NCBI GenBank assembly: GCA_947565425.1
Contig: CANOFW010000003.1
Span: 62,001 to 126,000, forward strand
Length of the DNA: 64,000 nt
Direction: 5' to 3'
Source of the DNA: an uncultured Lachnospiraceae bacterium
GTDB lineage: Bacteria; Bacillota; Clostridia; Lachnospirales; Lachnospiraceae
Shown here: positions 1-8,960 of the stretch, in pieces
Layout of the letters: every line of letters begins with the position of its first letter
How positions within the stretch are numbered: position 1 is the first letter of the stretch
Program-made: the position numbers and the translations under genes
The notes under the pieces: generated by a model
What the model saw: the letters and a program-made list of their open reading frames with translations, nothing else
What the model was told of the DNA's origin: nothing
The model's database searches: none

Positions 1-33
1 ACAAAGGAATCTAAGGAAGGGAGCGATAAATAA
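1..33 (+). CDS. rpsC: Ribosomal protein S3, C-terminal end (partial)
   Basis: Only ten codons and the TAA stop are present ([10 protein letters not shown]). A charged Lys/Glu tail directly before rplP is what the S10 operon order (rpsC then rplP) predicts for S3. The last A of the stop codon is the first base of the rplP start codon, so the two genes are translationally coupled. The identity rests on gene order, not on a recognisable domain. Confidence 0.7.
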   Translation, partial: TKESKEGSDK

Positions 34-470
34 TGTTAATGCCAAAAAGAGTAAAACGCCGTAAACAGTTCCGTGGCTCCATGTCAGGCAAGGCGTTAAG
101 AGGTAATAAAATTTCAAATGGTGAATACGGAATCGTAGCTTTGGAGCCTTGCTGGATTAAATCAAACCAGATTGAGGCAGCCCGTATTGCAATGACACGT
201 TATATCAAGCGTGGTGGTAAAGTTTGGATTAAGATTTTCCCGGATAAACCGGTTACTGCAAAGCCGGCAGAAACTCGTATGGGTTCTGGAAAGGGAACAC
301 TGGAGTATTGGGTAGCCGTAGTGAAACCGGGACGCGTAATGTTCGAGATTTCCGGCGTACCTGAAGAAATAGCTCGTGAGGCATTACGTCTTGCTACACA
401 CAAATTACCTTGTAAATGTAAAGTAGTTTCACGTGCAGACTTAGAAGGCGGTGAATCAAATGAAAACTAG
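33..470 (+). CDS. rplP: 50S ribosomal protein L16
   Basis: Large-subunit protein that binds 23S rRNA near the A-site tRNA elbow. It has 145 residues, the normal length, and begins [15 protein letters not shown], the standard basic L16 start. The central [13 protein letters not shown] and the RMGSGKG stretch are L16 hallmarks. The start overlaps the rpsC stop by one base, and the 3' end overlaps rpmC by 11 bases, as expected for a compact S10 operon. Confidence 0.98.
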   Translation: MLMPKRVKRRKQFRGSMSGKALRGNKISNGEYGIVALEPCWIKSNQIEAARIAMTRYIKRGGKVWIKIFPDKPVTAKPAETRMGSGKGTLEYWVAVVKPGRVMFEISGVPEEIAREALRLATHKLPCKCKVVSRADLEGGESNEN

Positions 471-666
471 TAATTATGTAAATGAGTTAAGAGAAGAGAA
501 TGTAGCTTCATTACAGGAGCGGTTAGTGGCTGCGAAAAAGGAATTATTCAATTTGAGATTCCAGAATGCAACGAATCAGTTAGATAATACCGGAAGAATC
601 AAAGAAGTTCGCAAGAACATCGCTAGAATTCAGACGATTATCACTGAGAAATCCAAACAGGCTTAG
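460..666 (+). CDS. rpmC: 50S ribosomal protein L29
   Basis: Small helical-hairpin protein beside the polypeptide exit tunnel, where trigger factor and SRP dock. It has 68 residues from the ATG at 460. A GTG nine bases upstream is in frame, but the ATG matches L29 proteins that begin MKT and has the purine-rich AAGGCGG in front of it. [18 protein letters not shown] is the conserved L29 core. It lies in the usual place between rplP and rpsQ. Confidence 0.96.
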   Translation: MKTSNYVNELREENVASLQERLVAAKKELFNLRFQNATNQLDNTGRIKEVRKNIARIQTIITEKSKQA

Positions 667-805
667 AGCACACAGGGAAAATGAGCAAATGCGAATTTGA
701 GTTTCTTGTGCAAGCCGTTCTTTGAGATTAGCAAAGCCGTCTGTTTGTGAGAAGGCTACGCTTAGCGAAAAGAACTTCCATATTGAAGAAAGGAGATTCT
801 ATATC
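667..805. repeat. Intergenic repeat copy, degenerate, between rpmC and rpsQ
   Basis: This 139-bp spacer is long for a ribosomal operon and carries a diverged copy of the element seen at 2537, 8196, 15041 and 15829. Shared pieces are GTTCT near 717 and the closing CTTAGCGAA(C)AGAACTTCC-type end at about 770-789. The rpsQ ribosome binding site AGGAG (791-795) follows it. No coding capacity is evident on either strand. Confidence 0.5.
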
Positions 806-1063
806 GTGGAAGAAAGAAATCTTAGAAAGACACGTACCGGTGTTGTTGTAAGCGATAAGATGGATAAGACCATTGTTGTTGCCGTAAGAGATAATGTAAG
901 GCATCCACTTTACAACAAAATCGTTAAGAAAACTTATAAACTGAAAGCTCATGACGAGAACAATGACTGCAACATTGGCGATACTGTCAGAGTAATGGAG
1001 ACGAGACCTTTATCAAAAGATAAAAGATGGAGGCTTGTAGAAATCGTTGAGAGAGCGAAATAA
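806..1063 (+). CDS. rpsQ: 30S ribosomal protein S17
   Basis: Primary 16S rRNA-binding protein of the small subunit with an OB fold. From the GTG at 806 it has 85 residues, the usual S17 size. The reading frame is open further upstream, but that stretch is repeat sequence, and GTG 806 has AGGAG ten bases ahead. [16 protein letters not shown] and [20 protein letters not shown] are diagnostic. It is followed after 14 bases by rplN. Confidence 0.96.
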   Translation: MEERNLRKTRTGVVVSDKMDKTIVVAVRDNVRHPLYNKIVKKTYKLKAHDENNDCNIGDTVRVMETRPLSKDKRWRLVEIVERAK

Positions 1064-1077
1064 AGGAGGCTGCCAGC

Positions 1078-1446
1078 ATGATTCAACAGGAAAGTAGACT
1101 GAAAGTAGCCGATAATACAGGAGCAAAAGAATTGCTGTGTATCCGTGTTATGGGCGGTTCTACCAGGAGATATGCGAATATCGGAGATATCATTACTGCT
1201 ACGGTTAAAGATGCAACACCAGGCGGCGTTGTTAAAAAAGGCGATGTAGTAAAGGCTGTAGTAGTTCGTACCAAGAAGGGTGCTCGTCGTAAAGACGGTT
1301 CATATATTAAATTTGACGAAAATGCGGCTGTTATCATCAAAGATGACAAAACTCCCAGAGGAACCCGTATCTTTGGACCAGTTGCTAGAGAGCTTCGTGA
1401 AAAACAGTTTATGAAGATTGTTTCCTTAGCTCCGGAAGTATTATAG
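1078..1446 (+). CDS. rplN: 50S ribosomal protein L14
   Basis: Beta-barrel protein of the large subunit at the subunit interface (bridges B5/B8). It has 122 residues, exactly the family length, starting [18 protein letters not shown]. The [16 protein letters not shown] and [15 protein letters not shown] segments are conserved L14 sequence. AAAGGAGG lies directly upstream, and gene order (rpsQ-rplN-rplX) is canonical. Confidence 0.98.
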   Translation: MIQQESRLKVADNTGAKELLCIRVMGGSTRRYANIGDIITATVKDATPGGVVKKGDVVKAVVVRTKKGARRKDGSYIKFDENAAVIIKDDKTPRGTRIFGPVARELREKQFMKIVSLAPEVL

Positions 1447-1457
1447 GAGGTGGGAAT

Positions 1458-1769
1458 ATGGCAACAATGAAGATTAAAAAAGGCGATACCGTGAAAGTAA
1501 TTGCCGGAAAAGATAAAGAAAAAGAAGGCAAGGTAATTGCTATTAACAGGAAGAAAAATACCGTTTTGGTAGAGGGCGTCAACATGATTACCAAGCATAT
1601 GAAGCCCAGCATGGCAAACCAGCAGGGTGGAATTGTGCATCAGGAGGGCCCCATCCATATTTCTAACGTAATGTATGTCCACAAAGGAAAACCAACCCGG
1701 ATAGGCTTCAAGATGGACGGAGACAAGAAAGTACGTTTTGCCAAATCCACTGGCGATACTATTGATTAA
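1458..1769 (+). CDS. rplX: 50S ribosomal protein L24
   Basis: Early assembly protein of the large subunit. It has 103 residues with an N-terminal KOW motif: [18 protein letters not shown] followed by [25 protein letters not shown] precedes the ATG. It sits between rplN and rplE in the standard order. Confidence 0.97.
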   Translation: MATMKIKKGDTVKVIAGKDKEKEGKVIAINRKKNTVLVEGVNMITKHMKPSMANQQGGIVHQEGPIHISNVMYVHKGKPTRIGFKMDGDKKVRFAKSTGDTID

Positions 1770-1792
1770 TTCAGGAGAGGAGGTCCATTCAG

Positions 1793-2335
1793 TTGAGTTG
1801 TAGATTAAAAGAAACTTATCGGAACGAAATCGTAGACGCTCTGATGAAAAAGTTCGGATATAAAAACGTTATGCAGGTACCCAAGCTTGAAAAAGTAGTT
1901 ATCAACATGGGTGTTGGTGAAGCGAAAGAAAATGCAAAGATTTTAGATGCTGCTGTCAGCGATATGGAGACCATCACAGGACAGAAAGCTGTCATCACGA
2001 GGGCGAAGAAATCTGTGGCTAACTTTAAAATTAGGGAAGGCATGCCGATTGGTTGCAAGGTAACATTAAGAGGCGAAAAGATGTATGAGTTCGTTGACCG
2101 CCTGATTAACCTTGCATTGCCACGAGTGCGTGACTTCCGCGGCGTAAATCCCAATGCTTTTGACGGCAGAGGAAATTACGCACTGGGAATCAAAGAGCAG
2201 CTTATTTTCCCGGAAATCGAATATGACAAGATTGACAAAATCCGCGGCATGGACGTTATTTTTGTTACCACGGCAAAGACAGACGAGGAAGCACGTGAGT
2301 TGTTGGCGCAGTTCAATATGCCATTTACGAAATAA
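1793..2335 (+). CDS. rplE: 50S ribosomal protein L5
   Basis: Central-protuberance protein that binds 5S rRNA and contacts P-site tRNA. It has 180 residues and is read from a TTG codon placed 8-9 bases after GAGAGGAGG. No ATG nearby gives the conserved MSxRLKETY start, so the rare TTG is accepted. [28 protein letters not shown] and [19 protein letters not shown] are signature segments. Confidence 0.95.
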   Translation: MSCRLKETYRNEIVDALMKKFGYKNVMQVPKLEKVVINMGVGEAKENAKILDAAVSDMETITGQKAVITRAKKSVANFKIREGMPIGCKVTLRGEKMYEFVDRLINLALPRVRDFRGVNPNAFDGRGNYALGIKEQLIFPEIEYDKIDKIRGMDVIFVTTAKTDEEARELLAQFNMPFTK

Positions 2336-2350
2336 TAGGAGGGAATTTTA

Positions 2351-2536
2351 ATGGCAAAGAAATCAATGAAAATTAAACAGCAGCGCAAACAGAAATTCTC
2401 TACCAGAGAATACAGCCGCTGTAGGATTTGTGGACGTCCACATGCATATTTAAGAAAATACGGAATCTGTAGAATTTGCTTCCGTGAGTTGGCATATAAA
2501 GGACAGATACCAGGTGTGAAAAAGGCAAGTTGGTGA
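2351..2536 (+). CDS. rpsZ: 30S ribosomal protein S14, zinc-binding type Z
   Basis: Small-subunit head protein. The short form (61 residues) carries two CxxC pairs (CRIC and CRIC, separated by [12 protein letters not shown]) that bind one structural zinc ion. This 'C+' version is typical of Gram-positive bacteria; zinc-free paralogues are longer. AGGAGG precedes the ATG. The next gene, rpsH, starts only after a 135-bp repeat-bearing spacer. Confidence 0.97.
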   Translation: MAKKSMKIKQQRKQKFSTREYSRCRICGRPHAYLRKYGICRICFRELAYKGQIPGVKKASW

Positions 2537-2638
2537 CCGGAGACTGGAAGCACTTAACGAAAACAAGCTGTCAGGCGCAGCTTAAGTTTAGTGTGAAGTC
2601 GTTCTGTGACGCATTGAACACTTAGCGAACAGAATTTC
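2537..2638. repeat. Hairpin-forming intergenic repeat between rpsZ and rpsH
   Basis: Copy of the ribosomal-spacer repeat. AAGCTG (2565-2570) pairs with CAGCTT (2578-2583), flanked by CACTTAA and TTTAGTG arms. TTCTGT (2602-2607) pairs with ACAGAA (2629-2634). A run of 22 bases at 2599-2620 is identical to 8237-8258. It lies in the same orientation as the other copies. Function unknown; an mRNA processing or stability element is possible. Confidence 0.7.
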
Positions 2639-2671
2639 ATCTGATTAGAAAAAACAGGAGGAAAATATATC

Positions 2672-3073
2672 ATGACAATGAGTGATCCAATCGCAGATAT
2701 GCTTACAAGAATCCGTAATGCAAACACTGCTAAACATGATACAGTAGATGTTCCAGCTTCCAAGATGAAAGTTGCAATTGCCGACATTCTTGCTAATGAA
2801 GGATACATTGTAAAATATGACATCGTGGAAGGCGAAAGTTTTAATACAATTCGCATTACTTTAAAATATGGCAAAGATAAGAATGAGAAAATCATTACCG
2901 GACTTAAGAGAATTTCCAAACCGGGACTTCGCGTATATGCCGGCAAGAATGAGATTCCAAGAGTTCTGGGCGGACTGGGGATTGCAATTCTCTCCACGAA
3001 CCAGGGCGTTGTAACTGATAAAGAAGCAAGAAAATTAGCAGTAGGCGGTGAAGTATTAGCTTACGTGTGGTAA
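2672..3073 (+). CDS. rpsH: 30S ribosomal protein S8
   Basis: 16S rRNA central-domain binding protein; in E. coli it also autoregulates the spc operon. It has 133 residues. The ATG at 2672 is chosen over the in-frame ATG at 2678 because AGGAGG ends ten bases before it. [14 protein letters not shown] at the start and [19 protein letters not shown], then [18 protein letters not shown], are diagnostic of S8. Confidence 0.98.
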   Translation: MTMSDPIADMLTRIRNANTAKHDTVDVPASKMKVAIADILANEGYIVKYDIVEGESFNTIRITLKYGKDKNEKIITGLKRISKPGLRVYAGKNEIPRVLGGLGIAILSTNQGVVTDKEARKLAVGGEVLAYVW

Positions 3074-3085
3074 GGAGGTACGGGC

Positions 3086-3625
3086 ATGTCACGAATCGGA
3101 AGAATGCCAATCGCAGTACCGGCAGGTGTTACTGTCGACATTGCAGAAAATAATCATGTGACTGTAAAAGGTCCTAAGGGAACATTGGAAAGAACACTTC
3201 CCGCAGAGATGGATATCAAGCTGGAGGATTCTCAGGTACTTGTAACAAGGCCGAACGACTTAAAGAAAATGAAATCCCTGCATGGCCTGACAAGAACACT
3301 TATCAACAACATGGTTGTTGGTGTAACGGAAGGATATACCAAAGAACTGGAAGTAAACGGTGTTGGTTACAGGGCTTCCAAGTCAGGGAAAGACCTGACA
3401 TTGAATCTGGGATTCTCCCATCCGGTAGTTATGACAGATCCGGAAGGGCTGGAGTCTAAGGTAGAGGGCAACAAGATTACCGTTTCCGGTATTGATAAAG
3501 AAAAAGTTGGCCAGTACGCAGCGGAAATCAGAGATAAGAGAAGGCCGGAGCCCTACAAAGGCAAAGGTATCAAATATGCTGATGAAGTTATCAGGCGTAA
3601 AGTTGGTAAGACTGGTAAGAAATAA
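3086..3625 (+). CDS. rplF: 50S ribosomal protein L6
   Basis: Large-subunit protein near the sarcin-ricin loop and the factor-binding region. It has 179 residues with the two repeated L6 domains. [15 protein letters not shown] opens the protein, and the C-terminal signature reads [20 protein letters not shown] ribosome binding site (AAGGAGG) sits in the 12-base gap after rpsH. Confidence 0.98.
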   Translation: MSRIGRMPIAVPAGVTVDIAENNHVTVKGPKGTLERTLPAEMDIKLEDSQVLVTRPNDLKKMKSLHGLTRTLINNMVVGVTEGYTKELEVNGVGYRASKSGKDLTLNLGFSHPVVMTDPEGLESKVEGNKITVSGIDKEKVGQYAAEIRDKRRPEPYKGKGIKYADEVIRRKVGKTGKK

Positions 3626-3642
3626 TATAGGAGGAACAAAAA

Positions 3643-4011
3643 ATGGTTAATAAAAAATCAAGATCCGAAGTTCGTTTGAAAAAACACAGAAGAATGCGCA
3701 ATCGTTTCTCCGGTACTGCCGAAAGACCACGTTTAGCTGTGTTCAGAAGCAATAATCATATGTATGCGCAGATTATTGATGATAACGCGCAGCATACGCT
3801 TGTTTCCGCGTCTACACTTCAGAAGGATGTAAAAGCAGAGCTGGAAAAGACCAATAATGTAGAAGCAGCAGCACATTTAGGAACTGTGATTGCAAAGAGA
3901 GCGTTAGAGAAAGGTATTACCACAGTTGTCTTCGACAGAGGCGGTTATATCTACCAGGGTAAGGTGAAAGCTTTAGCTGATGCAGCCAGAGAAGCTGGAT
4001 TAGACTTTTAA
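3643..4011 (+). CDS. rplR: 50S ribosomal protein L18
   Basis: 5S rRNA-binding protein of the central protuberance. It has 122 residues. [20 protein letters not shown] and the C-terminal [19 protein letters not shown] are the family signatures. It is preceded by TAGGAGGAACAAAAA and followed after 17 bases by rpsE. Confidence 0.98.
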   Translation: MVNKKSRSEVRLKKHRRMRNRFSGTAERPRLAVFRSNNHMYAQIIDDNAQHTLVSASTLQKDVKAELEKTNNVEAAAHLGTVIAKRALEKGITTVVFDRGGYIYQGKVKALADAAREAGLDF

Positions 4012-4028
4012 TAGGAGGAGACAGATAC

Positions 4029-4538
4029 ATGAAACGTACAATCATTGATGCTAGTCAATTAGAATTAACAGAAAAAGTGGTATCAATTAAGCGTGTAACA
4101 AAAGTTGTTAAGGGCGGACGTAATATGCGCTTTACAGCTTTGGTTGTTGTCGGTGACGGCAATGGTCATGTAGGTGCAGGTTTAGGCAAGGCAACAGAAA
4201 TTCCTGAGGCAATCCGCAAAGGGAAAGAAGACGCCATGAAGAAGCTGATTTCTGTAAAATTAGATGATAACAACAGTATTACGCATGATATTTCCGGAAA
4301 GCATACCGGGGCATCTGTGCTGCTGAAAAGAGCTCCTGAAGGTACCGGTGTAATCGCGGGCGGCCCAGCACGTAACGTGTGCGAGCTTGCCGGAATCAAG
4401 AACATTCGTACCAAATCTTTGGGCTCCAACAACAAGCAGAATGTAGTTCTTGCTACAATTAATGCTTTGAGCCAGTTGAAATCTCCGGAAGAGGTAGCGA
4501 AACTCCGCGGGAAATCTGTGGAAGAGATACTCGGTTAA
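4029..4538 (+). CDS. rpsE: 30S ribosomal protein S5
   Basis: Small-subunit protein involved in mRNA entry and decoding fidelity. It has 169 residues. The S5 double-stranded-RNA-binding-like domain is clear ([20 protein letters not shown]), as is the C-terminal domain with [19 protein letters not shown]. The N-terminus is short and starts directly with a basic tail. Confidence 0.98.
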   Translation: MKRTIIDASQLELTEKVVSIKRVTKVVKGGRNMRFTALVVVGDGNGHVGAGLGKATEIPEAIRKGKEDAMKKLISVKLDDNNSITHDISGKHTGASVLLKRAPEGTGVIAGGPARNVCELAGIKNIRTKSLGSNNKQNVVLATINALSQLKSPEEVAKLRGKSVEEILG

Positions 4539-4552
4539 GGAGGATATAGAAA

Positions 4553-4735
4553 ATGGCAGATAAATTAAAAATTACACTTGTGAAGTCTACAATCGGTGCT
4601 GTTCCTAAGAACCGCAAGACCGTAGAGGCGCTTGGTTTAAGGAAATTAAATCATTCCGTAGAACAGCCAGATAATGAGGCAATCAGAGGCATGATTCGTC
4701 ATGTCAGACATTTAGTGAAAGTAGAAGAAATTTAA
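4553..4735 (+). CDS. rpmD: 50S ribosomal protein L30
   Basis: Small large-subunit protein of 60 residues, the short bacterial form. [19 protein letters not shown] and [15 protein letters not shown] are characteristic. AAGGAGG lies upstream. It sits between rpsE and rplO as in most Firmicutes. Confidence 0.97.
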   Translation: MADKLKITLVKSTIGAVPKNRKTVEALGLRKLNHSVEQPDNEAIRGMIRHVRHLVKVEEI

Positions 4736-4758
4736 CACAAAAGTAAGGAGGTGTCAGA

Positions 4759-5199
4759 ATGGACTTATCAAATTTAAGACCGGCAGAGGGTTCCAAACAC
4801 AGTGATAATTTCAGAAGGGGACGCGGGCACGGCTCAGGAAATGGTAAGACGGCAGGCAAGGGACATAAGGGTCAGAAAGCTCGTTCCGGCTCACCAAGGC
4901 CAGGGTTCGAGGGTGGCCAGATGCCATTATACAGAAGAATTCCTAAGCGTGGATTTACAAATAGAAATTCCAAAGAAATCATTGCTATCAATGTAGATAG
5001 GCTGGAAGTATTTGACAATGATGCTGTTGTAACAGTGGAAGATTTATTGGAGCGCAGAATCATCAGAAAAACCGGAGATGGCGTTAAAATTCTGGGTAAT
5101 GGTGATTTAACCAAGAAACTCACAGTTCAGGTAAATGCCTTCAGTGCAGGTGCAAAGGAAAAGATTGAGGCTCTGGGCGGAAAAGCAGAGGTGATCTAA
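4759..5199 (+). CDS. rplO: 50S ribosomal protein L15
   Basis: Late-assembly large-subunit protein. It has 146 residues. The Gly/Arg-rich extended N-terminus ([20 protein letters not shown]) threads into 23S rRNA, and [17 protein letters not shown] is the family signature. It ends two bases before the secY ATG, indicating translational coupling. Confidence 0.98.
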   Translation: MDLSNLRPAEGSKHSDNFRRGRGHGSGNGKTAGKGHKGQKARSGSPRPGFEGGQMPLYRRIPKRGFTNRNSKEIIAINVDRLEVFDNDAVVTVEDLLERRIIRKTGDGVKILGNGDLTKKLTVQVNAFSAGAKEKIEALGGKAEVI

Positions 5200-5201
5200 G
5201 A

Positions 5202-6521
5202 ATGCTGGAGACACTTCGTAAAGCGTTTAAAATCAAAGATATCAGAAATCGTATATTTTATACATTTTTAATGTTGGTTGTCATCAGGCTAGGTTCCCAG
5301 TTACCTTTGCCTGGTGTCAAAGGTGACGTAATTGCGGAATGGTTCGCAAGTCAGGGAGCTGACGGCTTCAATTTCTTTAATGCCATCACGGGTGGTTCCT
5401 TTGAACAGATGTCAGTGTTTGCGCTGAATATCACACCGTATATCACATCTTCCATTATTATGCAGCTTTTGACGATTGCGATTCCGAAATTGGAAGAGAT
5501 GCAAAAAGATGGTGAAGATGGCAGGAAAAAGATTGCTGAGATTACACGTTATGTAACAGTTGCTCTCGCGCTGATTCAGTCTATTGCTATGGCAATCGCT
5601 TTTGGACGCGGCGGTTATCTGGAGAGATTTGACGCTATGCAGGTAATTATGATGGTTGCAACTTTGACGGCAGGTTCCGCAGTGTTGATGTGGATTGGTG
5701 AGAGAATCACTGAGAAAGGCGTCGGTAACGGTATATCCATTGTATTGACAATTAACATTATTTCAAGAATTCCGGAGGATTTGCTGACTCTTTATAATCA
5801 GTTTATCAAGAATGCACCAAACGTAGGAAATGCAGTAATTGCAGCTCTTGTAATTCTGGCAGTAATCTTGGTGACGGTTGTGTTCGTTATCTTCCTTCAG
5901 GATGGAGAGCGCAAGATTCCGGTGCAGTACAGCAAGAAGATTCAGGGACGCAAGCAGGTAGGCGGGCAGTCCAGCCATATTCCGCTCAAGGTAAATACAG
6001 CGGGTGTTATTCCAATTATCTTTGCGCAGTCTATTTTGCAGTTTCCAGTAGTAATTGCAAGCTTAATGGGTAAAGGAAATGGAAACGGCATTGGCAGCAA
6101 GATTCTCCATGGACTTTCCCAATCTTACTGGTGTGACCCAGAGCAGCCGATTTATACGATCGGTTTAGTGGTATATATTGTGCTTATTGTAGCATTTGCA
6201 TATTTCTATACCTCAATTACGTTTAACCCGCTGGAGATTGCCAACAATATGAAGCGCCAGGGAGGATTTATTCCTGGAATCAGGCCAGGAAAGCCTACCA
6301 GCGATTATCTGGCAAAAATTTTGAATTATATTGTATTCATCGGAGCAGTAGGGCTTACGATTGTGGCGGTTATTCCAATTTTCTTCAACGGAGTATTCAG
6401 TGCGAATGTATCGTTCGGTGGGACATCCATCATCATTATTGTGGGAGTTATTATCGAAACGCTTAAGCAGATTGAATCTCAGATGCTGGTACGCTACTAT
6501 AAAGGATTTTTAAATGATTAG
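5202..6521 (+). CDS. secY: Protein translocase subunit SecY
   Basis: Channel-forming subunit of the Sec translocon in the cytoplasmic membrane. It has 439 residues with ten predicted membrane segments. Signatures include RLGSQLPLPGV in the first helix, a plug region, and the cytosolic loops GERITEKGVGNGIS and PVQYSKKIQGRKQ. It is placed after rplO in the spc operon. The start lies only two bases past the rplO stop, with the ribosome binding site inside rplO. Confidence 0.98.
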   Translation: MLETLRKAFKIKDIRNRIFYTFLMLVVIRLGSQLPLPGVKGDVIAEWFASQGADGFNFFNAITGGSFEQMSVFALNITPYITSSIIMQLLTIAIPKLEEMQKDGEDGRKKIAEITRYVTVALALIQSIAMAIAFGRGGYLERFDAMQVIMMVATLTAGSAVLMWIGERITEKGVGNGISIVLTINIISRIPEDLLTLYNQFIKNAPNVGNAVIAALVILAVILVTVVFVIFLQDGERKIPVQYSKKIQGRKQVGGQSSHIPLKVNTAGVIPIIFAQSILQFPVVIASLMGKGNGNGIGSKILHGLSQSYWCDPEQPIYTIGLVVYIVLIVAFAYFYTSITFNPLEIANNMKRQGGFIPGIRPGKPTSDYLAKILNYIVFIGAVGLTIVAVIPIFFNGVFSANVSFGGTSIIIIVGVIIETLKQIESQMLVRYYKGFLND

Positions 6522-6537
6522 AAACTGAGTATGTGTG

Positions 6538-6566
6538 CCTGGGAGACGCCGTAAGGCGTCTCCTAT
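6538..6566 (+). other. Stable hairpin after secY
   Basis: GGAGACGCC and GGCGTCTCC form a perfect 9-bp stem with a GTAA loop (about 6542-6563). No T-tract follows, so this is unlikely to be a full intrinsic terminator. It may block exonucleases or mark the boundary between the spc ribosomal genes and adk-map-infA. Confidence 0.5.
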
Positions 6567-6598
6567 GGTGCACTAACTTAATATTAGGAGGAAGGCAA

Positions 6599-6670
6599 AT
6601 GCGAAGCATTTTTATAAGGCCTTCCGACGATGTGGCAGGTGTCGCAAAGCGACGCGTGCCGTTACCTTAG
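6599..6670 (+). CDS. Putative 23-residue mini-ORF, repeat copy 1
   Basis: ATG five bases after GGAGGAAGG, open for 23 codons to TAG, encoding MRSIFIRPSDDVAGVAKRRV plus PLP. The Shine-Dalgarno match is as good as that of adk. However, the AUG sits in a predicted stem, and the ORF may be a by-product of a structured repeat. No similarity is recognised. It could serve as a translational coupling leader. Confidence 0.3.
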   Translation: MRSIFIRPSDDVAGVAKRRVPLP

Positions 6671-6685
6671 TTAGGAGGAAGGCAA

Positions 6686-6757
6686 ATGCGAAGCATTTTT
6701 ATAAGGCCTTCCGACGATGTGGCAGGTGTCGCAAAGCGACACGTGCCGTTACCTTAG
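6686..6757 (+). CDS. Putative 23-residue mini-ORF, repeat copy 2
   Basis: Second copy of the mini-ORF, identical except for an Arg to His change at residue 19. Its TAG lies three bases before the GGAGG of adk, so a ribosome terminating here would be placed at the adk ribosome binding site. The near-perfect conservation may only reflect a recent duplication. Confidence 0.3.
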   Translation: MRSIFIRPSDDVAGVAKRHVPLP

Positions 6758-6773
6758 TTAGGAGGAAGTTTGT

Positions 6774-7418
6774 ATGAAAATAATCATGTTGGGTGCACCG
6801 GGGGCAGGAAAAGGTACACAGGCAAAGCAGATTGCAGATAAATATTCGATTCCCCATATTTCTACCGGGGATATTTTCCGTGCAAATCTCAAAGCGGGCA
6901 CGGAATTGGGAAAGAAAGCGAAAGAATATATGGATCAGGGGCTTTTGGTGCCCGATGAGTTGACTTGCGATCTTGTTATGGACCGCATTGCCCAGGACGA
7001 TTGCAAAAATGGATTTGTATTGGATGGTTTTCCGAGAACCATTCCGCAGGCAGAGGCCTTGGATGCAGCTCTCACTAAAATTAATCAAAAGATGGACTAT
7101 GCAATTGATGTGGATGTCCCGGACGACAACATCATCAACCGTATGTCCGGCAGACGCGCTTGCTTAAACTGCGGCGCAACGTATCACATTGTTTCTATTC
7201 CTACAAAACAGGAAGGTATTTGTGATCGCTGTGGCAACCCGGTAGTGTTGAGGGACGACGACCAGCCGGAAACTGTGAAAAAACGTCTCAATGTATATCA
7301 TGAGCAGACGCAGCCGTTGATTGACTATTATCAGAAACAAGGCATTTTAAAGAGCGTAGATGGAACGCAGCCAATGGAGAGTGTATTTGGAGCCATTGTG
7401 GAAATATTGGGGGCGTAA
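6774..7418 (+). CDS. adk: Adenylate kinase, zinc-binding LID type
   Basis: Catalyses ATP + AMP <-> 2 ADP in the cytosol. It has 214 residues. The P-loop is GAPGAGKGT (residues 7-15), the NMP-binding part contains STGDIFR, and DGFPRT is present. The long LID carries Cys130, Cys133, Cys150 and Cys153 in two CxxC pairs, the structural zinc site of Gram-positive adenylate kinases. It lies between secY and map as usual. Confidence 0.98.
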   Translation: MKIIMLGAPGAGKGTQAKQIADKYSIPHISTGDIFRANLKAGTELGKKAKEYMDQGLLVPDELTCDLVMDRIAQDDCKNGFVLDGFPRTIPQAEALDAALTKINQKMDYAIDVDVPDDNIINRMSGRRACLNCGATYHIVSIPTKQEGICDRCGNPVVLRDDDQPETVKKRLNVYHEQTQPLIDYYQKQGILKSVDGTQPMESVFGAIVEILGA

Positions 7419-7421
7419 ATT

Positions 7422-8195
7422 ATGTCGGTATCCATAAAATCAGCCAGGGAAATAGAATTGATGCGAGCAGCAGGTAAGATCCTGGCAAAAGTCCATGAAA
7501 ATCTAGGGAAGGAGCTAAGGCCGGGAATGTCCACCCTGGACATAGACCACCTAGGCGATGATATCATCCGTAGTTATGGATGCATCCCATCTTTCAAGAA
7601 TTACAATGGCTATCCGGCGTCTGTGTGTGTTTCCGTGAATGATGAAGTTGTTCACGGGATTCCCACCAAGAAACGCATTATACGGGAAGGTGACATTGTA
7701 AGCCTTGATATTGGAGTGATTTACAAGGGCTATCATTCGGATGCGGCACGCACCCACGGAATCGGCGAGATTTCCAAGGAGGCTGCATTATTAATAGAAA
7801 GAACACGACAGAGTTTTTTTGAAGGCATAAAGTATGCGTTAGAGGGGAATCACCTGCACCAGATTTCCAATGCGATTAGCGCGTATGCGGAAAGCTTTGG
7901 TTATGGAGTTGTGCGAGACCTGGTAGGACATGGGATTGGCACTCATTTGCATGAAGATCCGCAAATTCCCAACTTTGCGCAGAGAAGCAGGGGTGTGCGG
8001 TTACGGGCAGGGATGACATTGGCGATTGAACCCATGATCAATGCAGGGCGTTTTGATGTGGAATGGCAGGATGATGACTGGACTGTGGTAACACAGGATG
8101 GCTCCCTGTCTGCTCATTACGAAAATACGATTCTGATCACATCCGGCGAGCCGGAGATTCTGAGCCTTACGGAGGGCGAGACCGAGAGCATCTAG
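7422..8195 (+). CDS. map: Methionine aminopeptidase type I
   Basis: Removes the N-terminal methionine from nascent proteins. It has 257 residues with the pita-bread fold and no N-terminal extension. Metal ligands are visible in SLDIGVIYKGYHSDAART (two Asp), GHGIGTHLHEDP (His) and AIEPMI (Glu). A further Glu lies in SAHYENTILIT. It starts three bases after the adk stop. Confidence 0.97.
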   Translation: MSVSIKSAREIELMRAAGKILAKVHENLGKELRPGMSTLDIDHLGDDIIRSYGCIPSFKNYNGYPASVCVSVNDEVVHGIPTKKRIIREGDIVSLDIGVIYKGYHSDAARTHGIGEISKEAALLIERTRQSFFEGIKYALEGNHLHQISNAISAYAESFGYGVVRDLVGHGIGTHLHEDPQIPNFAQRSRGVRLRAGMTLAIEPMINAGRFDVEWQDDDWTVVTQDGSLSAHYENTILITSGEPEILSLTEGETESI

Positions 8196-8293
8196 CAATT
8201 GGCAAGCAGTAGGCGAAGCCAGAGCGTGATGCGAGGTCGTTCTGTGACGCATTGAACGCTTAGCGAGGTTCAAGTTAAACGAACAGAACTTCC
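8196..8293. repeat. Hairpin-forming intergenic repeat between map and the KOW gene
   Basis: Same family as 2537-2638. GTTCTGT (8239-8245) pairs with ACAGAAC (8283-8289), enclosing a CGCTTAGCGAGG segment. The run 8237-8258 is identical to 2599-2620. It lies in the operon orientation, in a spacer that otherwise needs only a ribosome binding site. Confidence 0.65.
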
Positions 8294-8317
8294 TTGAATA
8301 AAAACGGAGGCAATTGG

Positions 8318-8587
8318 ATGGATATTAAATTAGCAGTTTCCAGATCAGGACATGACAAAGACAGTCTTTATGTAATTATAAAGGAAGAAGCCAATCTGGT
8401 TTATTTGGCGGATGGGAAATTAAAACCCATAGAAAAGCCAAAAAAAAAGAACAGGAAACATATTCAAATTATCAAAAATCTTCCGAAAGAGATTACAGAA
8501 GTCTTTACGCAGCAGGATTTTCGGAATGAAGAAATAAAAAGAGCGATTAAGCTATATCAAAAACAAACTGGATTCAGGAGGAAGTAA
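8318..8587 (+). CDS. KOW-domain RNA-binding protein (L14e-like)
   Basis: An 89-residue basic protein between map and infA, a position where many clostridia encode a KOW-domain protein. The N-terminal 35 residues ([20 protein letters not shown]) resemble the KOW fold of archaeal/eukaryotic L14e. A lysine-rich linker ([10 protein letters not shown]) follows. The ATG at 8318 has GGAGG seven bases ahead and is preferred to an upstream in-frame TTG. A role in ribosome or RNA binding is inferred. Confidence 0.8.
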   Translation: MDIKLAVSRSGHDKDSLYVIIKEEANLVYLADGKLKPIEKPKKKNRKHIQIIKNLPKEITEVFTQQDFRNEEIKRAIKLYQKQTGFRRK

Positions 8588-8588
8588 A

Positions 8589-8807
8589 ATGTCAAAAGCA
8601 GATGTTATAGAAGTAGAAGGAAAAGTGGTTGAGAAGTTGCCCAATGCCATGTTTCAGGTGGAGTTGGAGAATGGACATCAGATTCTAGCGCATATCAGCG
8701 GTAAACTCAGGATGAACTTTATCCGCATCCTGCCAGGGGATAAGGTGACGATTGAGATGTCTCCCTATGATTTGACAAAAGGTAGAATTATCTGGAGGGA
8801 TAAATAA
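8589..8807 (+). CDS. infA: Translation initiation factor IF-1
   Basis: OB-fold factor that occupies the ribosomal A site during initiation. It has 72 residues, the exact family length. [39 protein letters not shown] and [10 protein letters not shown] are diagnostic. It follows the KOW gene after one base. It is normally followed by rpmJ, but here a terminator and about 6 kb of unrelated genes intervene. Confidence 0.98.
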   Translation: MSKADVIEVEGKVVEKLPNAMFQVELENGHQILAHISGKLRMNFIRILPGDKVTIEMSPYDLTKGRIIWRDK

Positions 8808-8854
8808 CAGAAGTGGCGGGGATATTCTTCAATGGAAGATACCTTTACATGAGA

Positions 8855-8898
8855 CAAAAGGGCATGTGTGCTTAAAGTGTGGCACACATGCCCTTTTG
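8855..8898 (+). terminator. Intrinsic terminator after infA
   Basis: A 17-bp perfect stem: 8855-8871 (CAAAAGGGCATGTGTGC) with 8882-8898, and a 10-base loop. The outer pairs are A/T (AAAA against TTTT), so it can act on both strands. It ends the spc-adk-map-infA transcript and separates it from the accessory block. Confidence 0.85.
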
Positions 8899-8960
8899 CT
8901 TACGGCAGTTGTTTTACAAAAAATTTTTGTCCTCATATGAAAAACTGTCCATATTTAGCA

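Larger units (their letters stand above)
6584..6768 (+). repeat. Tandem 87-bp repeat carrying ribosome binding sites
   Basis: Two head-to-tail 87-bp units lie between secY and adk, differing by a single base (G versus A in the GACxCGTG segment). Each unit begins TTAGGAGGAAG; this word occurs at 6584, 6671 and 6758, and the third serves adk. Each unit contains a hairpin with GGAAGGC/GCCTTCC and AAATGC/GCATTT arms, and a second hairpin GTGTCGC-AAA-GCGAC. Each also encodes a 23-codon ORF. Confidence 0.9.

Noticed and set aside
1083-1682. 199-codon minus-strand frame opposite rplN and rplX
   Set aside because: Antisense to two certain ribosomal genes, with no start signal.
6538-6566. Hairpin after secY as an intrinsic terminator
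   Set aside because: A strong stem but no T-tract; adk, map and infA need read-through or another promoter, and none was found between.
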